Shown here: one piece after another, positions 26,401 to 34,117 of the stretch
How positions within the stretch are numbered: the first letter of the stretch is position 1
How the letters are laid out: every line of letters starts with the position of its first letter
NCBI RefSeq assembly: GCF_001654495.1
Contig: NZ_CP015849.1
Location: 5,435,001 to 5,499,000, forward strand
Direction: 5' to 3'
Origin: Streptomyces sp. SAT1
GTDB lineage: Bacteria; Actinomycetota; Actinomycetes; Streptomycetales; Streptomycetaceae
DNA length: 64,000 bases
Translations under genes and position numbers: made by a program
The notes under the pieces: model-generated
Told to the model about the DNA's origin: nothing
What the model saw: only the letters and a program-made list of their open reading frames with translations
Database searches by the model: none

Positions 26401-28470
26401 GACGACCCGCCAGTCGCCCAGCTCGTCGCGGAAGCGCTCCACGACGATGGTCCGGTCGTCGGGGACATGGCCGCAGGCTTCGCGCTGCTCGGCCAGATAC
26501 GACAGCACATTGTCCGCGGCCCACGCGTCGAGACCGGCGGCGAGCAGGCGCAGCCGCGCGTCCTCCTGCGGCAGCGAGCCGACCTCGCGCAGGAACGCGC
26601 CGACCGCGCGGCCCAGCTCCAGCGGGCGGCCCAGCTGGTCACCCTTCCAGAAGGGCAGCCGGCCCGGCACGCCCGGCGCGGGCGAGACCAGCACCCGGTC
26701 GCGGGTGATGTCCTCGATGCGCCAGGAGCTCGTGCCCAGGGTGAAGACGTCGCCCACCCGGGACTCGTAGACCATCTCCTCGTCCAGCTCGCCGACCCGG
26801 CCGCCGCCCTTCTTGGGGTCGGAACCGGCGAGGAAGACACCGAAGAGGCCGCGGTCGGGGATGGTGCCGCCGGAGGTGACGGCGAGGCGCTGCGCGCCGG
26901 GCCGGCCGGTGACGGTGCCCGCGACCCGGTCCCACACCACGCGTGGGCGCAGCTCGGCGAACGCGTCCGAGGGATAGCGCCCGGCGAGCATGTCGAGCAC
27001 GGCGGTGAACGCCGACTCGGGCAGCGAGGCGAACGGCGCCGCCCGGCGCACCACGGCCAGCAGGTCGTCGACCTGCCAGGTGTCCAGGGCCGTCATCGCG
27101 ACGAGCTGCTGGGCGAGGACGTCCAGCGGGTTGGCGGGCACCCTCAGGGACTCGATGGCACCGGTGCGCATCCGCTCGGTCACCACCGCGGCCTGCACCA
27201 GGTCGCCGCGGTACTTCGGGAAGACGACGCCGGTGGAGACGGCGCCCACCTGGTGTCCCGCACGGCCCACGCGCTGGAGCCCGGAGGCGACGGACGGCGG
27301 CGACTCGACCTGCACGACCAGGTCGACGGCGCCCATGTCGATGCCCAGCTCCAGGCTGGAGGTGGCGACCACCGCCGGGAGGCGGCCCGCCTTCAGGTCC
27401 TCCTCGACCAGGGCGCGCTGCTCCTTGGAGACCGAGCCGTGGTGGGCGCGGGCGATCACCGGGGGCGCGCCCTGGGCCGCGCCCGAGCCGCCCATCAGCT
27501 CGGCCGGGGAGTGGTGCTCGTCGAGGGGCTCGCCGGTCGCCCGCTCGTAGGCGATCTCGTTGAGCCGGTTGCACAGGCGCTCGGCGAGGCGGCGGGAGTT
27601 GGCGAAGACGATGGTGGAGCGGTGGGCCTGCACCAGGTCGGTGATGCGCTCCTCCACGTGCGGCCAGATCGAGGGGCGCTCCGCGCCGTCGTCGCCGTCG
27701 GCGGCCGGGGAGGCGCCCAGCTCGCCCAGGTCCTCCACCGGGACGACCACCGACAGGTCGAACTCCTTGCCGGACGCGGGCTGGACGATCTCCACCTTGC
27801 CGCGCGGGGACAGATAGCGGGCGATCTCGTCGACCGGGCGGACGGTCGCGGACAGCCCGATCCGGCGGGCCGGCTTCGGCAGCAGCTCGTCCAGGCGCTC
27901 CAGGGTCAGCGCGAGATGGGCGCCGCGCTTGGTGCCCGCCACGGCGTGTACCTCGTCCAGGATCACCGTCTCGACGCCGGTCAGCGCGTCGCGGGTGGCC
28001 GAGGTGAGCATCAGGAACAGCGACTCGGGGGTGGTGATCAGGATGTCCGGCGGGCGGGTGGACAGGGCGCGGCGCTCGGCGGGCGGGGTGTCGCCCGAGC
28101 GGATGCCGACCTTCACCTCGGGCTCGGGCAGCCCCAGCCGGACGGACTCCTGCCGGATACCGGTGAGCGGACTGCGCAGATTGCGCTCCACGTCGACGGC
28201 GAGCGCCTTGAGCGGGGAGACGTAGAGCACCCGGCAGCGCTTCTTCGGGTCGGCCGGCGGCGGTGTCGAGGCCAGCTGGTCCAAGGCGGCGAGGAAGGCG
28301 GCCAGCGTCTTGCCGGAACCGGTGGGGGCCACGACCAGCACGTCCGAGCCCGCGCCGATGGCCCGCCACGCGCCCGCCTGGGCCGCGGTGGGCGCGGAGA
28401 ACGCCCCCGTGAACCAGCCGCGGGTCGCGGGGGAGAAGCCGTCGAGGGCCCGGTGTGCGTCGCTGACCAT
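23443..28470 (-). CDS. lhr: Lhr-family ATP-dependent DNA helicase
   Basis: A 1675-residue superfamily-2 helicase of the Lhr (long helicase-related) type, a DNA-repair translocase. Walker A is APTGSGKTLAAFL (about 45-57), the DEVH box VILDEVHAV is near residue 173, and motif III is LSATV. Motif VI is QRVGRAGHQ. The C-terminal half carries the Lhr core, winged-helix and glycosylase-like C-terminal domains. Between about residues 1420 and 1555 there is a Gly/Pro/Ala/Ser-rich low-complexity insert with repeated DW dipeptides (SDWTSAPDWATDVDW). The start is set at MVSDAHRAL; the frame is open far upstream over araC but has no other support. Mycobacterial Lhr is induced by DNA damage. Confidence 0.95.
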   Translation of the reverse strand: MVSDAHRALDGFSPATRGWFTGAFSAPTAAQAGAWRAIGAGSDVLVVAPTGSGKTLAAFLAALDQLASTPPPADPKKRCRVLYVSPLKALAVDVERNLRSPLTGIRQESVRLGLPEPEVKVGIRSGDTPPAERRALSTRPPDILITTPESLFLMLTSATRDALTGVETVILDEVHAVAGTKRGAHLALTLERLDELLPKPARRIGLSATVRPVDEIARYLSPRGKVEIVQPASGKEFDLSVVVPVEDLGELGASPAADGDDGAERPSIWPHVEERITDLVQAHRSTIVFANSRRLAERLCNRLNEIAYERATGEPLDEHHSPAELMGGSGAAQGAPPVIARAHHGSVSKEQRALVEEDLKAGRLPAVVATSSLELGIDMGAVDLVVQVESPPSVASGLQRVGRAGHQVGAVSTGVVFPKYRGDLVQAAVVTERMRTGAIESLRVPANPLDVLAQQLVAMTALDTWQVDDLLAVVRRAAPFASLPESAFTAVLDMLAGRYPSDAFAELRPRVVWDRVAGTVTGRPGAQRLAVTSGGTIPDRGLFGVFLAGSDPKKGGGRVGELDEEMVYESRVGDVFTLGTSSWRIEDITRDRVLVSPAPGVPGRLPFWKGDQLGRPLELGRAVGAFLREVGSLPQEDARLRLLAAGLDAWAADNVLSYLAEQREACGHVPDDRTIVVERFRDELGDWRVVVHSPFGAQVHAPWALALGARLAERYGMDAQVMHADDGIVLRLPDADLMNLDLLDQDPSKAGTEYDAEQAPVGAADVAFDKSEVDQVVTDQVGGSALFAARFRECAARALLLPRRNPGRRTPLWQQRQRAAQLLQVASEFGSFPIVLEAVRECLQDVFDVPGLVELMGDLESRKVRLVEVTTPEPSPFARSLLFGYVAQFLYEGDSPLAERRAAALSLDSRLLAELLGQAELRELLDADVLAELEREVQWLTEDRRIKDIEGVADLLRLLGPLTDEELAERGAEPGWAEELAARRRAIRVRIAGTPQWAAAEDAGRLRDALGTALPVGVPEAFTEPVKDPLGDLLARYARTHGPFTSATAAARFGLGTAVTEGALQRLAAGGRVVQGEFHPAGIGQEWCDATVLRRLRRRSLAALRHELEPVPPPALAQFLPQWQHIGRGHGLRGTDGLVRAVEQLQGASVPASALERLVLPSRVGDYTPAMLDELTAAGELVWAGAGALPGKDGWVSLYLADAAPLLLPPPHPLEQTALHASVLDALSGGYGLFFRQIADRVRATTHPEATDPELADALWDLVWSGRLTNDTLAPMRALLGSGRTAGSTAHRAKRAVPRGRYGSLTAAARTASRTGPPTVAGRWSLLPAHEPDPTVRAHALARTLLDRHGVVTRGAVAAEGVEGGFSAVYRILSAFEDSGQARRGYVVEGLGAAQFAMDGAVDRLRAVANARERGEGLPGARSGDGVPGSFGPAAPAPAVATGRAPGGQAPADGSPIAVPDRTSASDWTSAPDWATDVDWPPADPSASAPTPFSPGAHVSPADLAAPGVGGPRGGDRRGGGPSFPYGPGPGGRRGGGRQDTPGSRAVVLAAADPANAYGAALPWPEPPTGAGHKPGRKAGSLVVLVDGELTLYMERGGKTVLAWPAGPDTADTAPLDDPRLTAAAEGLAAAARAGSLGTVTVERINGAPALTSPFGTLLETAGFIATPRGLRLRA

Positions 28471-28476
28471 GCGTCC

Positions 28477-28482
28477 ATCCTG
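28477..28482 (-). promoter_or_regulatory. -10-like CAGGAT before lhr
   Basis: On the minus strand CAGGAT ends 6 nt before the lhr ATG. It could instead act as a weak Shine-Dalgarno (gcagga), so the assignment is ambiguous. Confidence 0.3.
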
Positions 28483-28543
28483 CACCCGGCCACTGACAAC
28501 GGGGTCCGACCTGCCCGGTGCGGCCGGAGGGCCCGCGGCGGCG

Positions 28544-28549
28544 GAGAAT
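28544..28549 (+). promoter_or_regulatory. -10-like GAGAAT before the AraC-family gene
   Basis: GAGAAT ends 6 nt before ATG 28556. The 85-bp lhr-araC divergent gap must contain both promoters. Confidence 0.35.
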
Positions 28550-28555
28550 CGGCGT

Positions 28556-29578
28556 ATGGCGGCATCCGGGGAGGAGCGGGCACGGCACTGGCGGTACGAG
28601 GAACTGCCCGGTGTCGATCTGCTGCGCGCCCGGTACGTCCGCAAGGAGTTCGTGCGCCACACGCACGAGCACTTCGTGATCGCCGCCATCGCGGAGGGCG
28701 TCGAGGTCTTCCACCACCGCGGGGCCGACCAGTACGCGGGTCCGGGCACCCTCGCGCTGGTCAATCCGGACACCCCGCACACGGGCCGGGCCGGTGTCCC
28801 CGAGGGCTGGCGGTACGGCGCCGTGTACCCCTCGCCCGACCTGGTGGCCGAGATCGCCGCCGAGACCACGACCCTGCGGGGGACACCGGGCTTCGTCAGC
28901 CCGGTCCTCGACGACCCCGGCGCCGCCCGTCTGGTGCACCAGGTGCTGCGCGCGGCCGACGAGGGCAACGCGCTCGCCGCCGACACCCTGCTGCGGGTCG
29001 CCGTGACCCGGCTGCTGCGGCGCAACGGCGGCGTGCTGCCGCAGCGGGCGGCCCGCACGGCGGGACACGGCCTCGCGGCACGCGCGCGTGCCGTGCTGGA
29101 GGACCGTATCGCCGAGCCGCCCACCCTGGAACGCCTGGCGGCGGACCTCGGGACGAGCCCGTTCGCACTGCTGCGCGCCTTCCGCAGCGCCTACGGGATG
29201 CCGCCGCACACCTGGCTGACCGACGCCCGGGTGCGCCGGGCCAGACGGCTGCTGGACGAGGGCACCGCGCCCGCCGCCACGGCCGCCGCCGTGGGCTTCA
29301 CCGACCAGTCGCACCTCAGCAGGCACTTCTCCCGGATCGTGGGCGTGCCGCCCGGCGCGTACCAGCGGGAGCGCAAGAACGTACAAGACGCGCGGTCACG
29401 GCTGCTTCTACCGTCCGGGGTGTGGCAGAAGAGACAGCTCTCGCAGACACGCGCGCCGGGCGCGCAGGAGCGGCGGGCGCGGCAGGGGACGGCGGCGGGA
29501 AACCGGACGCCGCCGTCGTCCGGGACGCCCTCGGGGTCGGGGTCGCCGTCGGCCTTTCCGGGTTCGCCTTCGGGGTGA
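28556..29578 (+). CDS. AraC-family transcriptional regulator
   Basis: A 340-residue regulator. An N-terminal cupin-like ligand domain (about 1-150) contains RHTHEHFVIAAI and LVNPDTPHTG. The paired HTH domain is at about 176-276 (LERLAADLGTSPFALLRAF; then ATAAAVGFTDQSHLSRHFSR, the second recognition helix) and ends at PGAYQRERK. After that about 64 residues of charged, low-complexity sequence run on to 29578 and overlap azlC by 157 bp, which is unusual. The tail is probably a by-product of missing stops. It likely controls the downstream azlCD pair, whose start lies inside it. No signal for the ligand. Confidence 0.85.
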   Translation: MAASGEERARHWRYEELPGVDLLRARYVRKEFVRHTHEHFVIAAIAEGVEVFHHRGADQYAGPGTLALVNPDTPHTGRAGVPEGWRYGAVYPSPDLVAEIAAETTTLRGTPGFVSPVLDDPGAARLVHQVLRAADEGNALAADTLLRVAVTRLLRRNGGVLPQRAARTAGHGLAARARAVLEDRIAEPPTLERLAADLGTSPFALLRAFRSAYGMPPHTWLTDARVRRARRLLDEGTAPAATAAAVGFTDQSHLSRHFSRIVGVPPGAYQRERKNVQDARSRLLLPSGVWQKRQLSQTRAPGAQERRARQGTAAGNRTPPSSGTPSGSGSPSAFPGSPSG

Positions 29579-30357
29579 CCTCGGCGGGCAGCGGCCTCAC
29601 CCTCTGGCAGACCTGCGCGCTCAGCCTCCTGGTGTTCACCGGCGCCTCCCAGTTCGCGCTGGTCGGGGCGCTGGCCGCCGGGGGCAACCCGCTCACGGCG
29701 GCGGCCGGCGCCTTCTTCCTGGGGGTGCGCAACGCGTTCTACGGGCTGCGGCTGTCCCAGGTGCTGGCCCTGCCGCGCAGGAGCCGGCCGTTCGCCGCCC
29801 AGTGGGTCATCGACGAGACCACCGCCGTGGCGCTGGCGCAGCCCACCCGGCGCGCGGCGCGGATCGGCTTCACGGTCACGGGGGTCACCCTCTACGTGCT
29901 GTGGAACCTCACCACACTGCTCGGCGCGCTGGGCGCCGAGGCCATCGGCGACACCGACGCCTGGGGACTGGACGCGGCCGGGCCCGCCGTCTTCCTGGCG
30001 CTGCTCGCCCCCATGCTGCGGAGCACCACCGAGCGGACCGCCGCCGCGCTCGCCGTGCTCCTCGGACTGGGGCTGCTGCCCGTGCTGCCGGCCGGGGTGC
30101 CCGTGCTGGCCGCCGCCTTCGCCGCGCCGGCCGTGCTGTACCTGGAGGGCCGCCGCCGGGGCGGCACCCGGGACGACGTACGGGACGAGGCACAGGACGG
30201 CGCACAGGACGGCGCCCCGGACCACGCGCGGGACGAGACCCAGGACGTACGCGCCGAGGCACCAGAGGACAAGGCGCGAGAGAACACGACGCGAGAAGAA
30301 CGAGAAGAACGAGAAGAACGAGGAGACACGACGCGAGAAGAAGAGGAGGACCGGTGA
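29422..30357 (+). CDS. azlC: AzlC-family branched-chain amino acid permease subunit
   Basis: A 311-residue integral membrane protein, the large subunit of the AzlCD-type branched-chain amino acid exporter. The family core is clear from about residue 36 (RDALGVGVAVGLSGFAFG; TGASQFALVGALAAGG; FFLGVRNAFYGLRL), with about six helices up to residue 250. The GTG start at 29422 lies inside the araC reading frame; no strong ribosome-binding site is seen. The last 60 residues are an extremely polar Asp/Glu/Arg tail (REEREEREERGDTTREEEED) not expected in the family, encoded by short DNA repeats. The stop overlaps the azlD start (GTGA). Confidence 0.88.
   Translation: MAEETALADTRAGRAGAAGAAGDGGGKPDAAVVRDALGVGVAVGLSGFAFGVTSAGSGLTLWQTCALSLLVFTGASQFALVGALAAGGNPLTAAAGAFFLGVRNAFYGLRLSQVLALPRRSRPFAAQWVIDETTAVALAQPTRRAARIGFTVTGVTLYVLWNLTTLLGALGAEAIGDTDAWGLDAAGPAVFLALLAPMLRSTTERTAAALAVLLGLGLLPVLPAGVPVLAAAFAAPAVLYLEGRRRGGTRDDVRDEAQDGAQDGAPDHARDETQDVRAEAPEDKARENTTREEREEREERGDTTREEEEDR
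30292..30318 (+). repeat. Three 9-bp tandem repeats in the azlC 3' end
   Basis: The unit cgagaagaa occurs three times in tandem and encodes the Arg-Glu-Glu triplets of the acidic tail. A further cgagaagaa copy follows at about 30333, and gcacaggacggc is duplicated at about 30190-30213. These are signs of replication slippage. Confidence 0.8.
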
Positions 30358-30662
30358 ACACCTGGACCGCGGTCGTCGCGACCGCACTCGGCTGCTACGC
30401 CGTCAAGCTGGCCGGGCTGCTCGTCCCGGCGGGTGCCCTGGAACGGCCGCTGGTGCGGCGGCTCGCCGCGCTGCTCCCGGTGGCCCTGCTCGCCGCCCTC
30501 ACCGCCCAACAGACCTTCGCCGACGGGCGCGTGCTCGTCCTGGACGCCAGGGCGGCCGGTCTCGCGGCGGCCGCCGTGGCGCTGGTGCTGCGGGCGCCCT
30601 TCCTGCTCGTCGTCGCGGCGGCCGTGGCGGTGACGGCCGGGGTGCGGGCCCTGGGCGGCTGA
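30354..30662 (+). CDS. azlD: AzlD-family small subunit of the amino acid exporter
   Basis: A 102-residue, almost wholly hydrophobic protein with three to four helices, the size and composition of AzlD partners. Typical features are YAVKLAGLLVP near the start and the central RLAALLPVALLAALTAQQTF. The GTG start overlaps the azlC stop and sits behind gaggagga, so both subunits are made together. It is followed by a terminator-like fold shared with the convergent gene. Confidence 0.87.
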   Translation: MNTWTAVVATALGCYAVKLAGLLVPAGALERPLVRRLAALLPVALLAALTAQQTFADGRVLVLDARAAGLAAAAVALVLRAPFLLVVAAAVAVTAGVRALGG

Positions 30663-30701
30663 GCGCACCTCCTTCGGGAGGTCCGCCCGCGGCGGACGCT
30701 C
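30661..30701. terminator. Bidirectional terminator between azlD and the convergent gene
   Basis: Nested dyads: acctcc-ttcg-ggaggt (30667-30682) followed by gtccgcc-cgc-ggcggac (30681-30697), enclosed by gagcg/cgctc. There is no T-tract. It separates two convergent genes 37 bp apart. Confidence 0.5.
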
Positions 30702-31644
30702 AGCCGATGACGCGGCCGTACGCCCTCAGGGTGAGCAGCGCCTCGATCGTCACCATGGGCCGCGCCTCCAGCACGGCCACCGGGGACCACCGGCGCCAGG
30801 TGACCGGCCAGCCGCCGTCCTCCTGCTGCCCGTTCGCGAGGAAGTCCAGCGAGCGGGACATCTCCTCGTCGGTGAACCACGCGCGCGCCAGCGAGCCGGG
30901 CGTCCGCGCGAAATCGTGCGGGAAGTGGTGCTCGCCGGGCGCGTAGCCGGGGGCGAGCGGCCAGTCCTCCCGGCGGTCCGGGTCCAGGACCGCCAGCCGC
31001 TGCCCGCGGACCAGGCGGCCCAGCCGGTCGGCGGCGGCACGCGCGCGCGTGCGGTCCGGCACATGGTCCAGGAAGGCGACGGCGGCCCGCACCTCGTACG
31101 GGTGGGACGTCTCCAGCGACTCGATCCGCTGCCAGCAGAAGTCGCCCGCCCGGAACAGCCACGCGTGCCACACCTCGTTGCGGTGCAGCAGCCCGACCAC
31201 CGGCCCGGTGGCCAGGAGGTCGCCCGGCGGGTCGTCCACCACCGGCACGAAGGGCGCCGCGGGGTAGCCGCGCTGGGTGGGACGGACCGCGGGCAGCGCG
31301 CCGTCCGGGGTGGAGACGGAGGTCAGATAGCGGCACACACGCTCCACCCGGCGGCCGCCGCAGCGCCCGGCCCGGTCCAGGACGCGCAGCGCGTGCGCGG
31401 TGTGCAACGGCTGGCTGACCGGCCCCCGCAGATCCGGCTCCAGAGCGTGGCCGTACCCGCCGTCGTCGTTGCCGTAGGCGTCCAGCGCGGTCTCCACCGG
31501 GCCGGCGGCGCCGTTCAGGAAGAGGTGCGCGAAGAGCCGCTGCTCCAGCACGCGCGCGGTGAGCCACACGAAGTGCTCGGCGCGGAAGAGCGGGGAGGCC
31601 GCCGAGGGCGGCGCGGGAGCGGGGGAAGATCGTGTCTCGGCCAT
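30700..31644 (-). CDS. Alpha/alpha-toroid (prenyltransferase/squalene-cyclase-repeat-like) protein
   Basis: A 314-residue soluble protein resembling the terpenoid-cyclase/prenyltransferase alpha-alpha toroid fold. Gly-rich turns of that kind recur: AYGNDDGGYGHALEPDLRG near residue 57, TPDGALPAV near 115 and NGQQEDGGWPVTWRRW near the C-terminus. The DxDD or DCTAE catalytic motifs of true cyclases are not seen, so enzymatic activity is doubtful. It is conserved in kind near recA in Streptomyces, function unknown. No Shine-Dalgarno; TACGGT ends 7 nt before the ATG on this strand. Confidence 0.7.
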   Translation of the reverse strand: MAETRSSPAPAPPSAASPLFRAEHFVWLTARVLEQRLFAHLFLNGAAGPVETALDAYGNDDGGYGHALEPDLRGPVSQPLHTAHALRVLDRAGRCGGRRVERVCRYLTSVSTPDGALPAVRPTQRGYPAAPFVPVVDDPPGDLLATGPVVGLLHRNEVWHAWLFRAGDFCWQRIESLETSHPYEVRAAVAFLDHVPDRTRARAAADRLGRLVRGQRLAVLDPDRREDWPLAPGYAPGEHHFPHDFARTPGSLARAWFTDEEMSRSLDFLANGQQEDGGWPVTWRRWSPVAVLEARPMVTIEALLTLRAYGRVIG

Positions 31645-31651
31645 GGATCAG

Positions 31652-31657
31652 ACCGTA
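31652..31657 (-). promoter_or_regulatory. -10-like TACGGT, leaderless-type start of the toroid-fold gene
   Basis: On the minus strand TACGGT ends 7 nt before the ATG at 31644. It is divergent from the DUF3046 promoter across an 80-bp gap. Confidence 0.4.
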
Positions 31658-31712
31658 GGGCGCCCCGCGGCCCCGGCAGGCGCTCCCGGGCCGGTCTCAC
31701 TCCCAGGGGCTG

Positions 31713-31718
31713 GATACT
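31713..31718 (+). promoter_or_regulatory. -10-like GATACT before the DUF3046 gene
   Basis: GATACT ends 6 nt before ATG 31725, and the nearby g-run (tggggg) directly abuts the start and is too close to serve as a ribosome-binding site. Confidence 0.35.
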
Positions 31719-31724
31719 GGGGGC

Positions 31725-31919
31725 ATGCGGTTGACGGTCTTCTGGGAGCGGATGGCGGAGCACTTCGGTGCCGGGTACGCCGAAACCTTCGCACGCGATC
31801 ACGTGATGTCCGAGCTGGACGGGCGCACGGTGCAGGAGGCACTGGCGGCCGGCTGGGACGCCAAGGACGTCTGGCGCGTGGTCTGCCAGGTGATGGACGT
31901 CCCGGGGGAACGCCGGTGA
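31725..31919 (+). CDS. DUF3046-family protein
   Basis: A 64-residue acidic protein matching the actinobacterial DUF3046 family, typically found a few genes upstream of recA. It has the pattern MRLTVFWERMAEHFG near the N-terminus, then a short helix with SELDGRTVQEALAAGWDAKDVWRVVC. It is soluble with one cysteine. Function is unknown. The length equals the family's usual length. Confidence 0.85.
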   Translation: MRLTVFWERMAEHFGAGYAETFARDHVMSELDGRTVQEALAAGWDAKDVWRVVCQVMDVPGERR

Positions 31920-31967
31920 CCGGGCACCGCGCGCACCGGGCTGTGCGGGACTGTCGGTGGCATCGGC

Positions 31968-31973
31968 GACACT
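31968..31973 (+). promoter_or_regulatory. -10-like GACACT before the AI-2E-family gene
   Basis: GACACT ends 6 nt before GTG 31980, and no Shine-Dalgarno sequence is seen in the preceding 15 nt. Confidence 0.35.
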
Positions 31974-31979
31974 TGCACC

Positions 31980-33290
31980 GTGGCACCCACTGACGAGTCC
32001 GGGCCGACGGCCCCGCACACCTCCCCGACCGGTACGACACCGCCCGCCCGGCCGCCCGCCGCGGGCGCTGCCGGGCCGGCCGCCCGCATGCCGCGCTGGC
32101 TGCCGCGCGCCATGGTGCTCGCCCTCGCGCTGGTCGCCGCCTTCCAGTTCGGCAGCTGGGCCTTCCACCAGGTGACCGGCCTGCTGATCAACGTCCTCAT
32201 AGCGTTCTTCCTGGCGCTCGCCATCGAGCCCGCGGTCAGCCGTATGGCGGCGCGCGGCATGCGCAGGGGCTTCGCGACCTTCCTGGTCTTCCTGGGGCTG
32301 ACGGTCGCCACGGCGGGCTTCGTCACCCTGCTCGGGTCCATGCTCGCCGGGCAGATCATCAAGATGATCGAGGGCTTCCCGGAGTACCTGGACTCGGTCA
32401 TCCACTGGATCAACACCACGTTCCACACCGAGCTGCGGCGCGTCGACATCCAGGAGGGGCTCCTGCACTCCGACTGGCTGCGCAAGTACGCGCAGAACAG
32501 CGCCGCCGGTGTGCTGGACGTCTCCGCCCAGGTGCTCGGCGGGCTGTTCCGGATCCTGACGGTCGCGCTGTTCTCGTTCTACTTCGCGGCCGACGGTCCC
32601 CGGCTGCGCCGTGCCCTGTGCTCGGTGCTGCCGCCCGCCCGCCAGGCCGAGGTGCTGCGCGCGTGGGAGATCGCCGTCGACAAGACCGGCGGCTATCTGT
32701 ACTCGCGCAGCCTGATGGCGCTCGTCTCGGGAATCGCCCACTACATCCTGCTCCAGGCCCTCGGCGTTCCGTACGCGCCCGTGCTCGGTGTGTGGGTGGG
32801 CCTGGTGTCGCAGTTCATCCCCACCATCGGCACCTACCTCGCGGGCGCCCTGCCCATGCTGATCGCGTTCACCGTCAACCCGTGGTACGCGCTGTGGGTG
32901 CTGGCGTTCGTCGTGGTCTACCAGCAGTTCGAGAACTACATGCTGCAGCCCAAGCTGACCGCGAAGACCGTCGACATCCACCCAGCCGTCGCCTTCGGCT
33001 CGGTCATCGCGGGCACCGCCCTGCTCGGCGCCGTCGGCGCGCTGATCGCCATCCCGGCGGTCGCCACGCTCCAGGCGTTCCTCGGGGCGTACGTGAAGCG
33101 GTACGACGTCACCGACGACCCCCGCGTCCAGGGCCACCGCACCCGGGTCCCGGCGCCGGGCGCGCTCGCGCGCATACGGCGTCTGGTGCGGCAGCCGGCG
33201 GCCGGACCGGACACCGCCGAGGACGGATCCGGGACGGCGGCGGCCACCCGTGGTGTCGTGGTGGCGGAGGAGGGCTCCGCCGCGGAGTGA
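31980..33290 (+). CDS. AI-2E (PerM/YdiK) family membrane transporter
   Basis: A 436-residue polytopic membrane protein of the AI-2E transporter superfamily. After a Pro/Thr/Ala-rich cytoplasmic N-terminus, about seven to eight helices can be seen. The family signatures are VALFSFYFAADGPRLR, then GVPYAPVLGVWVGLVSQFIPTIGTYLAG and FVVVYQQFENYMLQPKL. The C-terminus (about 370-436) is hydrophilic. Members transport small solutes or act as ion antiporters; the substrate here is unknown. GTG start, probably leaderless. It lies 60 bp after the DUF3046 gene, so both may also be on one transcript. Confidence 0.88.
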   Translation: MAPTDESGPTAPHTSPTGTTPPARPPAAGAAGPAARMPRWLPRAMVLALALVAAFQFGSWAFHQVTGLLINVLIAFFLALAIEPAVSRMAARGMRRGFATFLVFLGLTVATAGFVTLLGSMLAGQIIKMIEGFPEYLDSVIHWINTTFHTELRRVDIQEGLLHSDWLRKYAQNSAAGVLDVSAQVLGGLFRILTVALFSFYFAADGPRLRRALCSVLPPARQAEVLRAWEIAVDKTGGYLYSRSLMALVSGIAHYILLQALGVPYAPVLGVWVGLVSQFIPTIGTYLAGALPMLIAFTVNPWYALWVLAFVVVYQQFENYMLQPKLTAKTVDIHPAVAFGSVIAGTALLGAVGALIAIPAVATLQAFLGAYVKRYDVTDDPRVQGHRTRVPAPGALARIRRLVRQPAAGPDTAEDGSGTAAATRGVVVAEEGSAAE

Positions 33291-33322
33291 GCCGGAGCCG
33301 TGGCGCCGGGGCGTTCTGCCGC

Positions 33323-34117
33323 TCACAGGCGCACGGCCGCCCAGATCCCGGCACCGGCCACCGCGGCCGCGTAGCAGCCGACCGCCGCGGCCACGATCCG
33401 CCGGCGCGTCCGCTCGGCCCAGGAGGTGCGGGACAGCAGCAGGGCCAGCGCGGGCACCAGCACCGCGTGCAGACCGACCCCGTGCAGCGGCTTGAGCGGA
33501 GCCGTCGAGTGGTACGCCGCCTCCTGGTGCCCCGTCCGGGTGAGCACCACTCCGCGCGCGATCATCGCCGCGCCCGAGGCGAGCGCGACGAGCAGCACCG
33601 CGAACCCGGAGCGCAGCGCGAGCGGCATCCCGGCGGGCCCCGCCGGACGGTGCCGGAAGGACGCGACGGCGAACACGGTCAGCAGGACCACGAGCACCCC
33701 GCCGCCCACGGCGAGCGTCATCGACACCGCCGTGTCGAAGGGCGTCTCCATGTTCAGGTGCGAGGGCACCCGGCGCCATGCCTGGAGGGTGATGCCGCCC
33801 ACCTCGACGACGCAGTCGGCGGCGAGGACGGCGAGCAGCGCGGTGCGCCGCCGGTCCGCCACACGCAGGTACGACGTCACCCAGGTGAGCGCGATCAGCG
33901 TCAGCCCGAAGGACAGTCCGAAGGTGATGGGCTTGCGCCAGGACACGGGCCCGTCCCACGGGCCGCCGTCGACCGCGAGAACCAGCACGTGGACGAGGCC
34001 CGACACGACGAGGAGGAGCCCCGTGATGTGGCACAGCCGTTCGACGGGGCGCAGTGCGCGGGCGTGCGCGGCCAGGGACGGGGCGGACGGGCGCGACGGG
34101 GGAGCGGAGACTGCCAT
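33323..34117 (-). CDS. Multi-pass membrane protein of unknown function
   Basis: 264 residues with about seven predicted helices. After a polar 20-residue N-terminus come helices such as ITGLLLVVSGLVHVLVLAV, ITFGLSFGLTLIALTWVTSY and VGGGVLVVLLTVFAVASF. Two histidines in the first helical region and in AYHSTAPLKPLHGVG could bind a metal or haem, but no family motif is certain. The start at MAVSAPPSRP has gggagg about 8 nt upstream. It is divergent from a small secreted-protein gene and convergent with the AI-2E-family gene. Confidence 0.72.
   Translation of the reverse strand: MAVSAPPSRPSAPSLAAHARALRPVERLCHITGLLLVVSGLVHVLVLAVDGGPWDGPVSWRKPITFGLSFGLTLIALTWVTSYLRVADRRRTALLAVLAADCVVEVGGITLQAWRRVPSHLNMETPFDTAVSMTLAVGGGVLVVLLTVFAVASFRHRPAGPAGMPLALRSGFAVLLVALASGAAMIARGVVLTRTGHQEAAYHSTAPLKPLHGVGLHAVLVPALALLLSRTSWAERTRRRIVAAAVGCYAAAVAGAGIWAAVRL

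Noticed and set aside
23752..29400. A very long plus-strand frame antisense to lhr that continues into azlC
   Set aside because: Only its end (from 29422) is real azlC. The remainder has no domain and lies entirely opposite a conserved helicase.
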